From NCBI GenBank assembly GCA_017994425.1, contig JAGOKS010000005.1, forward strand, positions 1 to 54,806: a stretch of 54,806 nt of DNA, given 5' to 3'. The position numbers and the translations under genes were made by a program. Below are positions 37,619 through 45,866 of the stretch, in pieces; positions within the stretch are counted from its first letter, which is position 1; each line of letters begins with the position of its first letter. The notes beneath the pieces are model-generated. The model was not told the DNA's origin. It did no database searches and saw only the letters and a program-made list of their open reading frames with translations. The stretch comes from Bacteroidales bacterium (GTDB lineage: Bacteria; Bacteroidota; Bacteroidia; Bacteroidales; WCHB1-69).

Positions 37619-38098
37619 TTATCGAAGTCTATCAGCATCACGAACTTTTTTCTCATCATTGATAATTTGTTTGTTGGCAAAGTACAAAAATGCTACTGAA
37701 AGTATTGATGTGATACACCAAGGATTGTAAATTACTTTTATATCTTCATACATAAAAATATCCATCGCAGGAAAGATGCGATCAGGATAAATGTATAACA
37801 TAAGTAATAACAAGATGAAATTAATGAAAATTCCTACCATGCATAACTTTGATTGAGCATTCCTGTTTTTATACATAAAAATCGCAATAAAAGCAATGAT
37901 GGTCAATACAATTTGAACTATGCCAATATAATAGGTTGTCATTACAATATTTCCTTCAGGTATGTTAAGTTTTAAAACCCAAGGGGTAAAAATATAGTGC
38001 GCTTCTGTAGTTGTAATACTTCCTATTGGCATAAGCGCCCCAAGGACTAAACAGATAACAGTTAATAAAAGTAATAAGGATTGAATACGTTGAATCAT
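37619..38098 (-). CDS. DUF4293-family four-helix membrane protein
   Basis: A 159-residue integral membrane protein with four TM helices (about residues 5-25, 53-74, 84-105 and 127-145), opening MIQRIQSLLLLLTVICL. This size and N-terminus match the Bacteroidota-specific DUF4293 family, which has no known function. The short cytoplasmic C-terminus is charged (NDEKKVRDADRLR). It precedes uvrB by 42 bases and has its own promoter box upstream; a membrane-DNA repair link is not implied. Confidence 0.75.
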   Translation of the reverse strand: MIQRIQSLLLLLTVICLVLGALMPIGSITTTEAHYIFTPWVLKLNIPEGNIVMTTYYIGIVQIVLTIIAFIAIFMYKNRNAQSKLCMVGIFINFILLLLMLYIYPDRIFPAMDIFMYEDIKVIYNPWCITSILSVAFLYFANKQIINDEKKVRDADRLR

Positions 38099-38123
38099 AA
38101 AGGATGATTTTTAAATTAGATTG

Positions 38124-38131
38124 CAAAATTA
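38124..38131 (-). promoter_or_regulatory. Bacteroidota -7 promoter box (TAATTTTG) for the DUF4293 gene
   Basis: Minus-strand TAATTTTG followed by CA, 25 bases upstream of the DUF4293 start and inside the gap after mtgA. Confidence 0.5.
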
Positions 38132-38151
38132 CATGAAAATTTCATATATTT

Positions 38152-38952
38152 TCATAATTGTATAACTTTCCCTTCATTTTTCTTTATTCTTTTTTCTTCT
38201 CTTTTTTGATACCTTTCTTGAGCTTTGGCAATACTTTCTTTATCAAATTTGATTTTTCCCAATTTAGGCATTAATGCAGAAATTCTATTTGCTTTTCTAT
38301 TTATATAATTGGTTGGGTTGGCAGGATTCCATTTGCGAGGATTTGGATAACAAGCTGTAATAAGACATGCTTGCCGTTTGGATATTTTTTTTGCAGAAGT
38401 ATGAAAATAGTGTTCAGCAGCCGCTTCACTGCCATAAATGCCCGGTCCCATTTCAATGACATTCAGATACACTTCCATGATCCGTTCTTTTGTCCAAAAT
38501 GTTTCAATTAAAAACGTAAAATACACCTCCAATCCTTTTCTTATCCATGAACGACCGGACCAAAGAAACACATTTTTCGCAGTTTGTTGAGAAATAGTAC
38601 TGGCACCACGTTTGCGTTTCCCTTTTTTGTTTCCGTCAATAGCTTTCTGAATGGCACCAAAATCAAAACCATTGTGTCCGAGAAAATTATTGTCCTCCGC
38701 AGCCATCGCAGCTGCAATCATATACGGTGATATTTCCTCCAAATTCACCCAATCTTTTTTTATGCTTTCCTTATCTATAATAGCTCTTGATATCATTAAA
38801 GGAGTTATAGGTGGATTTATCCAACGATATGCCAGAGTAAAAAAAATACTTAAGCCGAAAAACCATAACAAAGCATAAAAAATGATTTTCATAAAAGATA
38901 ACTTTCTTTTTTTAGCTTTTGATTTTTTATTCTTTTGCACTTTTTTTTTCAT
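38152..38952 (-). CDS. mtgA: Monofunctional biosynthetic peptidoglycan transglycosylase
   Basis: Polymerises lipid II into glycan strands at the inner membrane. A very basic N-terminus (KKKVQKNKKSKAKKRK) precedes one TM helix (about residues 22-42) and a GT51 domain. The catalytic glutamate is in AAEDNNF, followed by STISQQTAKN, the second glutamate region KERIMEVYLNVIEMG, and the IYG.EAAA motif. There is no transpeptidase domain. The open frame begins at 38982, but a promoter box covers 38980-38987, so translation more plausibly starts at 38952. A polybasic C-terminus (KKNEGKVIQL) is notable. Confidence 0.92.
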   Translation of the reverse strand: MKKKVQKNKKSKAKKRKLSFMKIIFYALLWFFGLSIFFTLAYRWINPPITPLMISRAIIDKESIKKDWVNLEEISPYMIAAAMAAEDNNFLGHNGFDFGAIQKAIDGNKKGKRKRGASTISQQTAKNVFLWSGRSWIRKGLEVYFTFLIETFWTKERIMEVYLNVIEMGPGIYGSEAAAEHYFHTSAKKISKRQACLITACYPNPRKWNPANPTNYINRKANRISALMPKLGKIKFDKESIAKAQERYQKREEKRIKKNEGKVIQL

Positions 38953-38979
38953 GCCTGATTTTAATTTAATTTCGATTTG

Positions 38980-38987
38980 CAAAAGTA
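38980..38987 (-). promoter_or_regulatory. Bacteroidota -7 promoter box (TACTTTTG) for mtgA
   Basis: Minus-strand TACTTTTG followed by CAAA, 27 bases before the chosen mtgA ATG. It overlaps the first codon of the longer frame. Confidence 0.6.
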
Positions 38988-39063
38988 GAAAAAAAAGATA
39001 TTATTTTTGTGTATTTAACAAAGAATATATGAAATATTAACTGTGAGATTTTTAAAAATAATG

Positions 39064-39071
39064 TACTTTTG
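39064..39071 (+). promoter_or_regulatory. Bacteroidota -7 promoter box (TACTTTTG) for the polyprenyl synthase gene
   Basis: TACTTTTG followed by CAAA, 24 bases upstream of the ATG at 39096. TGTG lies about 19 bases before it, a weak -33 candidate. It is divergent from the mtgA promoter. Confidence 0.6.
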
Positions 39072-39095
39072 CAAATCTTTATTTACAATTAAGAA

Positions 39096-40049
39096 ATGCA
39101 AAAATATATACCGCTTTCAATTCAAAAGGAATTTATCGAATTTGAAAAACAGTATCTGAAAATTTTTCAAAACAGAGATAAAGACATTAATGATATTTTG
39201 CATCATCTTACAATAACGCATGGGAAATGCATTCGTCCCGTATTGGTTTTATTGTCAGCAGAAATGACAGGACAAATAAATAAAAAAACATATCTGATTG
39301 CTACAATCATTGAATTATTGCATATGTCATCTTTGGTTCATGATGATGTTATTGATAATGCTTCTATTAGAAGAAACCAACATACGGTAAATGCTATTTG
39401 GAGTAATAAAATTTCTGTATTAACAGGTGATTATTTGTTATCAAAGTGCATGCAAATTTTATGTGAATTCAACGACACTTTTTTATATAACTATATTGGG
39501 CATCTGGTAAATCTTATGGCAGAAGGAGAACTGATTCAACTAACTAAAATCAATGATTTTCAAATTAGTGAACAAGAATATTATCATATTATAGAAGCAA
39601 AAACTGCCGTTTTATTTGCTGCCTGTATGTATTTAGGTGCATATTCAACATCTGCTTCCGAAGATGAAATGGATGATTTTGAAAAAATAGGTAAAAAAAT
39701 TGGAATGGCATTTCAAATCAAAGATGATTTGAAAGATTATGATAAAAATTTGAAAGATAAGGATTTTGCTAAAGATATTAAGGAACATATCATTACTCTT
39801 CCTTTGTTACATGTTTTAAAAAAGTTGAATGCCTTGCAAAAGAAGGAACTTATTTCATTATATGAAAATCATCGGAATGAAGACAGTAATATATTAAAAA
39901 TCATAGATATTATACAAGAGAATGGAGGAGTTGCCTATGCGGAATCCGTTATTAAGAGTGAACTTGAAAGTGCAATAGAAATTGTTGTAAAACAAAAAAA
40001 CACTATCTATAAAGAGTCATTAATGGCAATTATGCAGCAAATAGTTTAA
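39096..40049 (+). CDS. All-trans polyprenyl diphosphate synthase (IspB-like)
   Basis: Condenses isopentenyl diphosphate units to make the polyprenyl chain for menaquinone. The first aspartate-rich motif is in LVHDDVIDNASIRR (near residue 88) and the second in FQIKDDLKDYDKN. The GKCIRP substrate motif is near the N-terminus. The 317-residue length is typical of long-chain synthases, and the small residues ahead of the first Asp motif agree with a long product, although length is not readable with certainty. The DppB-type permease gene starts 2 bases after its stop, so the two are translationally coupled despite unrelated roles. Confidence 0.88.
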   Translation: MQKYIPLSIQKEFIEFEKQYLKIFQNRDKDINDILHHLTITHGKCIRPVLVLLSAEMTGQINKKTYLIATIIELLHMSSLVHDDVIDNASIRRNQHTVNAIWSNKISVLTGDYLLSKCMQILCEFNDTFLYNYIGHLVNLMAEGELIQLTKINDFQISEQEYYHIIEAKTAVLFAACMYLGAYSTSASEDEMDDFEKIGKKIGMAFQIKDDLKDYDKNLKDKDFAKDIKEHIITLPLLHVLKKLNALQKKELISLYENHRNEDSNILKIIDIIQENGGVAYAESVIKSELESAIEIVVKQKNTIYKESLMAIMQQIV

Positions 40050-40051
40050 AA

Positions 40052-41131
40052 ATGCTTGTCTTTATATTAAAACGCATGGGGTATGGATTGTTGGTGATGT
40101 GGGGTGTTTTCACTGTCGTTTTTTTACTGTTTGCAGTATTACCGATTGATTCAGCCACTATGACTATGGGACAACGTTCTGATGTAAGTTCGGAAGAAGC
40201 TGTAAGAAAAGATTTAGGATTGGATTTACCCTTAAGTATTCGTTATATTAATTTCTGTAATGATTTTTTACCATTATCTTTTCATAATGCAATAAATAAA
40301 GAAAGTGTATTTTATTTAAATACATCAAAATATTCAGCCAGACCACTATTCTATTTCGGTAAAGAAAATGTATGTGTGCTGAAAACGCCGTATTTGGGCC
40401 GTTCATATCAGAGTAAACGTCCTGTATTGGAAATGCTTAATGAAGCTTTCCCTAAAACGGCTTTGCTTGCTGTTATATCTATTATATTTGCTATTATCGT
40501 TGGCGTTTTCATAGGTATTTTATGTGCTGTTTTAAAAGACAGTTGGTTTGATAAAAGTGCTATTGTTTTTTCTGTTATGGGAATGGCCTTACCTTCATTT
40601 TTTGCTGCTATTTTATTTGCATGGATTTTTGCGTTTTTATTGTCCGATATTACAGGATTAAATATGTTTGGTAGTCTATATACAATGAGTGATTTTGGTG
40701 AAGGGGAATATTTAGATCTTAAAAATTTAATTCTACCTGCAATTACTTTAGGTATAAGACCTTTAGCTACTGTTATCCAATTGATGCGCAACTCTGTTTT
40801 GGAAGTTTTATCTCAAAATTATGTGCAAACTGCTTTTGCCAAAGGATTAAGTTTTTTTACGGTTATTCGTAGGCATGTAGTTAAAAATGCACTCAATCCG
40901 GTAGTTACAGCTATTTCCGGATGGTTGGCAGGAATGATGGCAGGAGCTGTTTATGTGGAATATATTTTTGACTATAAAGGAGTAGGAGTGATGATTGTTA
41001 ATGGATTGGAGAAATATGACTTCCCTGTAGTTATGGGTAGTTTGCTTTATATTTCTATTATATTGATACTTATAAATATTGCAGTTGATGTGATATATGC
41101 ATTCCTTGATCCTAAAGTAAAATTAACATAA
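40052..41131 (+). CDS. DppB/OppB-type ABC transporter permease
   Basis: A 359-residue inner-membrane permease of the peptide/nickel importer class. The N-terminal TM (about residues 8-30) is followed by the typical DppB segment (KDLGLDLPLSIRY), then an enlarged extracytoplasmic loop (about 70-135) and five further TM helices. The EAA loop docking on the ATPase is FAKGLSFFTVIRRHVVKNA. Like the DppC-type protein at 2815-4038, it has an expanded loop after the first helix, which makes the two plausible partners though 36 kb apart. No ATPase or binding protein gene is near. It ends 4 bases from the stop of the convergent DUF389 gene. Confidence 0.85.
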   Translation: MLVFILKRMGYGLLVMWGVFTVVFLLFAVLPIDSATMTMGQRSDVSSEEAVRKDLGLDLPLSIRYINFCNDFLPLSFHNAINKESVFYLNTSKYSARPLFYFGKENVCVLKTPYLGRSYQSKRPVLEMLNEAFPKTALLAVISIIFAIIVGVFIGILCAVLKDSWFDKSAIVFSVMGMALPSFFAAILFAWIFAFLLSDITGLNMFGSLYTMSDFGEGEYLDLKNLILPAITLGIRPLATVIQLMRNSVLEVLSQNYVQTAFAKGLSFFTVIRRHVVKNALNPVVTAISGWLAGMMAGAVYVEYIFDYKGVGVMIVNGLEKYDFPVVMGSLLYISIILILINIAVDVIYAFLDPKVKLT

Positions 41132-41135
41132 TTCG

Positions 41136-42500
41136 TTAATTTATAATTTTTAACGTGTCTACGTTTAATCTAATTTTTAACCATTTTTTTAACTGTTTTC
41201 TTTGATGGAAGTTCGGGATTGTATCCCACACAGCATACATGGTAATAATAGTGTCTTTTTCAAGAGATTTAGTATTTATATAAACCGTATTTTCAATGGA
41301 ATATGATTTAATGAAGGGATATTGTACGGCCATTTCTTTAGCAATTTGAATTTTTTGGATGTCTATCTTTGTTTTATTCGCAATTTGATTTTCTAATGTT
41401 TTGATGATAGAGTCTTTATCCGTTAGTTGTTGTTCTTTTCTATCTAACAGATTTTCAAGAAAATCAGCTTGTACATTTACATCTAATACACTACCTGTTT
41501 GTTTGATTATTAAATTTGTTTTTTCTAAACCGTATTTTAATAATTCTTTTTTGAGGAAATCAATATCTTTCTGTTTTAATTCTTTACCGATAATAGAAAT
41601 AGTAATAGTTTGTGATTTTCGATTGAATTCACGATTAGAACTGAGGACCTGAATATTTTCAAAAAGTGAGGATTCTTGGATGTCATTGATATATTTTATT
41701 GCTTGATTGTTAAAGGAAGTTTCTTTTATAACAATGATAGACATGAAAATACTGGGCACAATCATTACAATAGAAAATAACGTAATGGTGCGTTTAACAA
41801 ATTTTTGCTTTTTTACATCTACATACTTTTTGTGCGGAAAATGTAAAAAACGAACCATTAAGAAAGTAGCTAAAGCGATAAAAAATGAATTAATAAAGAA
41901 TAGATAGGAGGCACCTAAAAAATAGGAGATTTGTGCTGTTGCTAAACCGTAACCCGCTGTACACAATGGAGGCATTAAAGCCGTTGCAATGGCAACTCCG
42001 GATATAACTGTAAAAGGTTGTTGTTTACGTGAAAGAGCTATTATTCCAGATAAACCGCCAAAAAATCCGATGAAAACATCATACATTGAAGGGCGAGTGC
42101 GTGCTAATAATTCTGATTGAGCATCACTTAAGGGAGATATTAAAAAATAGGTAAAAGAAGCTATAATGCTTATAATTACCATTACTGTGAAATTCTTAAG
42201 GGATTTACGTAATAGCTCACTGTCACTGATACCTATCGCCAAGCCAATACCATTAATAGGTCCCATTAATGGAGAAATTAACATGGCACCAATTATTACT
42301 GCAGTAGAATTTACATTTAATCCAACCGAAGCTACAATGACTGCAAATGCTAAAATCCAAACATTTACTCCCTTAAATTCAACAGATTTAGAAATTGTTT
42401 GTATGGTCGTTTCTATGTCTGTGTCTTCGCTAATACCTGCTATCTCTTTTAATTTAAGATATATCAAATTAATCCATAAGGGAAAACTACTTTTTTTCAT
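41136..42500 (-). CDS. DUF389-family (TIGR00341-like) multi-pass membrane protein
   Basis: A 454-residue inner-membrane protein. After a short N-terminal segment (about residues 1-45), six hydrophobic helices cover about 50-260. They include the family stretch INSTAVIIGAMLISPLMGPINGIG, written here as LNVNSTAVIIGAML, and the GGLSGIIALSR loop. The C-terminal half (about 270-454) is soluble and partly coiled (QLTDKDSIIKTLENQI). The DUF389 family has no established function. The gene is alone on the minus strand between two plus-strand units, and no clear promoter box was found upstream. Confidence 0.8.
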   Translation of the reverse strand: MKKSSFPLWINLIYLKLKEIAGISEDTDIETTIQTISKSVEFKGVNVWILAFAVIVASVGLNVNSTAVIIGAMLISPLMGPINGIGLAIGISDSELLRKSLKNFTVMVIISIIASFTYFLISPLSDAQSELLARTRPSMYDVFIGFFGGLSGIIALSRKQQPFTVISGVAIATALMPPLCTAGYGLATAQISYFLGASYLFFINSFFIALATFLMVRFLHFPHKKYVDVKKQKFVKRTITLFSIVMIVPSIFMSIIVIKETSFNNQAIKYINDIQESSLFENIQVLSSNREFNRKSQTITISIIGKELKQKDIDFLKKELLKYGLEKTNLIIKQTGSVLDVNVQADFLENLLDRKEQQLTDKDSIIKTLENQIANKTKIDIQKIQIAKEMAVQYPFIKSYSIENTVYINTKSLEKDTIITMYAVWDTIPNFHQRKQLKKWLKIRLNVDTLKIIN

Positions 42501-42610
42501 AAAATTTCAACTTGGTTTATAAATTAACGTATTAATTAAAATAAAGTTTATTTCTTCATGTATTTTTTATCAACGTAAACCATTTATTAAATTTATTATC
42601 TATTTTTTAG

Positions 42611-42618
42611 TACTTTTG
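42611..42618 (+). promoter_or_regulatory. Bacteroidota -7 promoter box (TACTTTTG) for the DsrC-DsrMK-like operon
   Basis: TACTTTTG followed by CA lies 19 bases before the first ATG of the operon at 42637, so the leader is short. No further box was found between the four genes. Confidence 0.6.
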
Positions 42619-42636
42619 CAACTTAAAACTTGAAAA

Positions 42637-42879
42637 ATGGAATACGATAAATGTCCTAATAGCGACGGTTGTATACTTATTCATAAGAATGATTTTCTTA
42701 CTCGAGAAGTGAAAGAGTATTATTTGCAAACATTTTGTTTTTCAACGAATAAATTTTATTCAAATTGCAAACGATATCAAACTAGCGTACGTTTTCATTT
42801 TTGTCCTGATTTTGTTTTACCGGATTCAGAACTCAGTACGGATGATATTTTAGATAAATATGAAGAAGATAATGATTAA
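42637..42879 (+). CDS. Small cysteine-motif protein (80 aa), unassigned; leads the DsrC operon
   Basis: I do not recognise a named family. The protein has five cysteines: C6, C12, C34, C44 and C56. The pattern CPNSDGC ... YYLQTFC ... NCKRYQ resembles the short four-cysteine motif (Cx5-6C ... YC ... CxRY) found in small proteins of anaerobes and at the ends of some signalling proteins, which may bind a metal or Fe-S cluster; that comparison is from memory and unproven. The C-terminal 20 residues are acidic (DDILDKYEEDND). It has its own promoter 19 bases upstream and is 22 bases ahead of dsrC, so it is expected to be made together with the DsrC-DsrMK-like proteins. Confidence 0.7.
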   Translation: MEYDKCPNSDGCILIHKNDFLTREVKEYYLQTFCFSTNKFYSNCKRYQTSVRFHFCPDFVLPDSELSTDDILDKYEEDND

Positions 42880-42901
42880 TAATTTAAACTAATTAGAATA
42901 A

Positions 42902-43198
42902 ATGGCACAAATAGAATTTGATGGAGACGGTTTTTTGGTTAATCCCGAAATATGGAATGTTGATATTGCAGTGGAAATAGCAAAAGAAGATGGCATTCAT
43001 AATCTAACAGAACAACATTGGTCTGTAATTAATGTGATACGTAATAACTATCTCGAAAAAGGGATGGCTCCGATGATAAGAGTTATATGTAAAGAAACCA
43101 ATTTGAAGCTGAGAGAAATCTATGAATTATTTCCTTTAGGTCCTGCCAGAGGGGCATGTCGGATAGCAGGTTTACCAAAACCTGATGGTTGTGTTTAA
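42902..43198 (+). CDS. dsrC: DsrC-type sulfur carrier with both C-terminal cysteines
   Basis: A 98-residue DsrC/TusE/DsvC-family protein. The C-terminal arm reads GPARGACRIAGLPKPDGCV, with C86 and the penultimate C97 spaced 11 apart. Both cysteines are the hallmark of true DsrC, which forms the trisulfide/disulfide handled by sulfite reductase and DsrMK; TusE-type members keep only the last one. The family core LTEQHWSVINVIRN is also intact. It lies 22 bases after the small cysteine protein and 19 bases before the DsrM-like gene. dsrAB is absent from this window. It probably exchanges electrons with the next two gene products; the sulfur substrate cannot be inferred. Confidence 0.92.
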   Translation: MAQIEFDGDGFLVNPEIWNVDIAVEIAKEDGIHNLTEQHWSVINVIRNNYLEKGMAPMIRVICKETNLKLREIYELFPLGPARGACRIAGLPKPDGCV

Positions 43199-43217
43199 TA
43201 TTTAAAAACAATATATT

Positions 43218-43850
43218 ATGAATTGGTATCAATGGATGGCTTTGGGAGCATTGGCAATCTGTGCATTGGTTTTGTTTGCACATTTTATTCGATTAATTCG
43301 CTTGGGTAATCCTACAGATTATTCCAAAAAAAGCGGAAGTGTTGCCAAAGGAGTGGCTTATTCTTCCACTGTTGCAATGATAGATCATAAAGAATCAGCT
43401 TACTTGCACATCCCTACATATTTTGCAGGGATGGTTTATCATGTAGGCACCTTTGTTTCTTTGTTTTTATTTGTGTTTTTTCTTATCAATATTGCATTGG
43501 AATTTACCTTGCCTTTATGGCTAAAATGGATATTAATAACCGGATTATCAATCTCTACAATTTGTGGATTTATATTGTTTGTAAAACGTTTATTAGTTAA
43601 AAATATGCGTAATTTAAGTAATTTGGATGATTATCTTTCTAACTTAATAGTTACGCTTTTTCAAGGAATGACCATAGGCTATTTATTATGTCCTTGTGTG
43701 GAAACAAACTATTATATTTTTGTATGTATATTGTTGTTGTACATGACCGTTGGTAAATTAAAACACGTGGTTTATTTTTTTGCAGCCCGTTATCATTTAG
43801 GTTTTTTCTACGGATGGCGAAATACATGGCCTCCTAAAAAAGTGAAATAA
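43218..43850 (+). CDS. DsrM-like haem-b quinone-interacting membrane protein (NarI superfamily)
   Basis: A 210-residue inner-membrane protein with five TM helices (about residues 8-26, 68-95, 101-123, 142-160 and 164-190), the NarI/DsrM layout. Candidate haem-b ligands are H64 and H75 around helix 2, and H183 and H193 in GKLKHVVYFFAARYHLG near helix 5. In DsrM, such a protein oxidises menaquinol (or reduces menaquinone) and passes electrons to DsrK. It is shorter than typical DsrM (about 330). The downstream Fe-S subunit begins 1 base after its stop, so the two are coupled. Partner assignment is strong from context; direction of electron flow is inference. Confidence 0.83.
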   Translation: MNWYQWMALGALAICALVLFAHFIRLIRLGNPTDYSKKSGSVAKGVAYSSTVAMIDHKESAYLHIPTYFAGMVYHVGTFVSLFLFVFFLINIALEFTLPLWLKWILITGLSISTICGFILFVKRLLVKNMRNLSNLDDYLSNLIVTLFQGMTIGYLLCPCVETNYYIFVCILLLYMTVGKLKHVVYFFAARYHLGFFYGWRNTWPPKKVK

Positions 43851-43851
43851 G

Positions 43852-45150
43852 ATGGAAAAATTATCGCAAGAACAGATAGATAAGGCATTGAAAATATTGA
43901 AAATGCCAGCTGACAGCAAGTTAGTAACGCATTTAAATGCCTGTGTGCATTGTGGCTTATGTGCAGATAGCTGCATGTATTACAAAAGCATGAAAGAGGA
44001 TAAATTTATACCTGCCCGCAAAGTAGAATTAGTTGCTTCATTGTATCGACGTTATTGTACCCTTACGGGAAAGATAGCTCCTAAACTTGTAAACGCACGT
44101 GATTTGGACGAGAAAATGGCAGAAGAAATGATAGATATCCTTTTTGGTGCTTGTACTCTTTGTGGACGTTGTGTAAAACATTGTTCCATAGGAGTAGATA
44201 TTGCGTATGTTGTGAGAACAGGAAGGCAAATGCTTGCGGCTATGGGCCTGGTTCCTGCAACTTTACAAGCTACAGTTGACGCTGCTTTAACAACCGGTAA
44301 CAATATGGCTATTCCAACGGAAGAATTTGTCGATACCATTAAGTGGATGGAAGAAGAACTGATAGATGAAATGCAAGATGAAAATGCGCGTATTCCTTTG
44401 GATGAGATGAATAAAAATGTTTTGTATACATTGAATCCGAGAGAACCTAAATTTTTTCCTCTCTCTATTTCTGCTATGGCAAAAGTATTCTATGTGGCAA
44501 AAGAAAGTTGGACGTTATCATCAACGATGTATGATGTTACTAATTATGGTTTGTTTAATGGAAATAATGAAGAAGCCGGTATTATAGCAAGGCATTTGCA
44601 TGATGAAGTTAAAAGATTACAGGCAAAAATGCTGGTTTTGGGGGAATGTGGTCATGGCTCCAGAGCTAATCGTTGGGAAGGTCCTAATTATTTGGGAATG
44701 AAATACGATTTTGATATGATTACCGTAGCAGAACTAATTAACGATTACATTCGTTCGGGGAGGATTAAATTAGATAAAACTATTATAAAAGAACGTGTTA
44801 CTATGCATGACCCTTGTAATTTAGTTCGCAATGGTGGCTTAGTAAATGAATTACGTTTTGCCGTGAAAAGTGCTGTCAACGATTTTGTGGAAATGAACCC
44901 TTATGGAAACGATAATTTTTGCTGCGGGGGTGGTGGCGGTCAATTAGCAATGAGCGAATACAATGACCGTCGTATCAAAATAGGAGAGATAAAAGCCGAA
45001 CAGATACGTAATGCCGGTGCAAGCATTGTAGTTACTCCTTGTCATAACTGTGTTGATCAGTTAATGCAATTAAATCATCACTATAAATTAAACGTAAAAA
45101 TAAAAAGTATAGGAGAAATAATTGCTGATGCTTTAGTTATTGAAAAATAA
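43852..45150 (+). CDS. DsrK-like Fe-S heterodisulfide-reductase-type subunit (HdrD-like)
   Basis: A 432-residue cytoplasmic protein with two [4Fe-4S] ferredoxin motifs (C31/C34/C37/C41 in CVHCGLCADSC, C101/C104/C107/C111 in CTLCGRCVKHC). A CCG-type catalytic region follows: C322, C357-C358 in FCCGGGGGQ, and C397/C400 in CHNC. One full CCG motif, plus the GECGHGS remnant at C266, matches DsrK/HdrD, where the special cluster reduces a disulfide of DsrC. The family function is disulfide reductase coupled to the DsrM haem-b subunit. It is the last gene of the four-gene unit and nearly meets the convergent SPOR-domain gene (16-base gap). No DsrJ, O or P is present. Confidence 0.88.
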   Translation: MEKLSQEQIDKALKILKMPADSKLVTHLNACVHCGLCADSCMYYKSMKEDKFIPARKVELVASLYRRYCTLTGKIAPKLVNARDLDEKMAEEMIDILFGACTLCGRCVKHCSIGVDIAYVVRTGRQMLAAMGLVPATLQATVDAALTTGNNMAIPTEEFVDTIKWMEEELIDEMQDENARIPLDEMNKNVLYTLNPREPKFFPLSISAMAKVFYVAKESWTLSSTMYDVTNYGLFNGNNEEAGIIARHLHDEVKRLQAKMLVLGECGHGSRANRWEGPNYLGMKYDFDMITVAELINDYIRSGRIKLDKTIIKERVTMHDPCNLVRNGGLVNELRFAVKSAVNDFVEMNPYGNDNFCCGGGGGQLAMSEYNDRRIKIGEIKAEQIRNAGASIVVTPCHNCVDQLMQLNHHYKLNVKIKSIGEIIADALVIEK

Positions 45151-45166
45151 CCTTTACTATTTATTA

Positions 45167-45853
45167 TTATCTTTTTTCTTTTACAATAAATGCATCGGGC
45201 ACTTGTTTTTTGTAAAACAGCAAACGCTCTCTGGCAGCTTCCTCACTATAAAAAGGTCCAATTTGATATTTATATATATTTTTGACTTTGATTTTCCTTA
45301 TTTTATCGCCACGATATAACCTATAATCCGATTCACGGTTATTCCTGCCGCTACCTACTTGTATGAAATAAATTGAGTCGGAAATATATTCCCCTTTTTC
45401 TTGATATATGGTTTTATATTGAATTGTTTGAGCAGCGGTTTTAATTTTATCTATTTTATTGTTTGTGTTTTCAAATAACAAAGCTCCTTCTCCCCAAAAA
45501 AATGTTTCGGGTAGTACAGGAGTGAAAAGGGCAGTGAAAGTGAAAGAAAAACTGTCTTTTGCAGGAAATTTTTCCCAGATTAGCGTTAATATATGATGGC
45601 TTGTGTCCCATAGAATTCCTGTGGTGTCCAGATGAAGTAAGGTTGCAGAAGGAGATAAAATCTGTTGCCAGCGAGCAGTGTTTTTTGCAGGTATGTTATT
45701 AAAAAAAATGCTTGTTGTTATCTGATTTTTAATAGTATCTACTTCATTTTCCATTCGAATGCTTTGTCCATAGCTTAATGTGAATGTAAAAAGAAAAACA
45801 CATATAGAAAGAAACAATCTCCTTTTTTTTAGAAAATAATTATACAAAATCAT
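45167..45853 (-). CDS. Exported SPOR-domain protein, otherwise unassigned
   Basis: An exported protein. The signal peptide has a basic start (KKRR) and a hydrophobic core (about residues 13-29) ending SYGQS. The middle part (about 32-125) is beta-rich with aromatic residues and is not recognised. The C-terminal 70 residues (YFIQVGSG ... KYQIGPFYSEEAARERLLFYKK) resemble a SPOR domain, which binds denuded glycan at the septum. It is the distal gene of the minus-strand PspC-PspC-LiaF-like-SPOR run, with a 13-base gap upstream. The septal role is a family expectation; the N-terminal role is unknown. Confidence 0.65.
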   Translation of the reverse strand: MILYNYFLKKRRLFLSICVFLFTFTLSYGQSIRMENEVDTIKNQITTSIFFNNIPAKNTARWQQILSPSATLLHLDTTGILWDTSHHILTLIWEKFPAKDSFSFTFTALFTPVLPETFFWGEGALLFENTNNKIDKIKTAAQTIQYKTIYQEKGEYISDSIYFIQVGSGRNNRESDYRLYRGDKIRKIKVKNIYKYQIGPFYSEEAARERLLFYKKQVPDAFIVKEKR

Positions 45854-45866
45854 TAATGATAAAATA

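Noticed and set aside
37596..37620. Short inverted repeat (7-bp arms) between uvrB and the DUF4293 gene
   Set aside because: The stem is weak, overlaps a stop codon and has no T-run, so it was not called a terminator.
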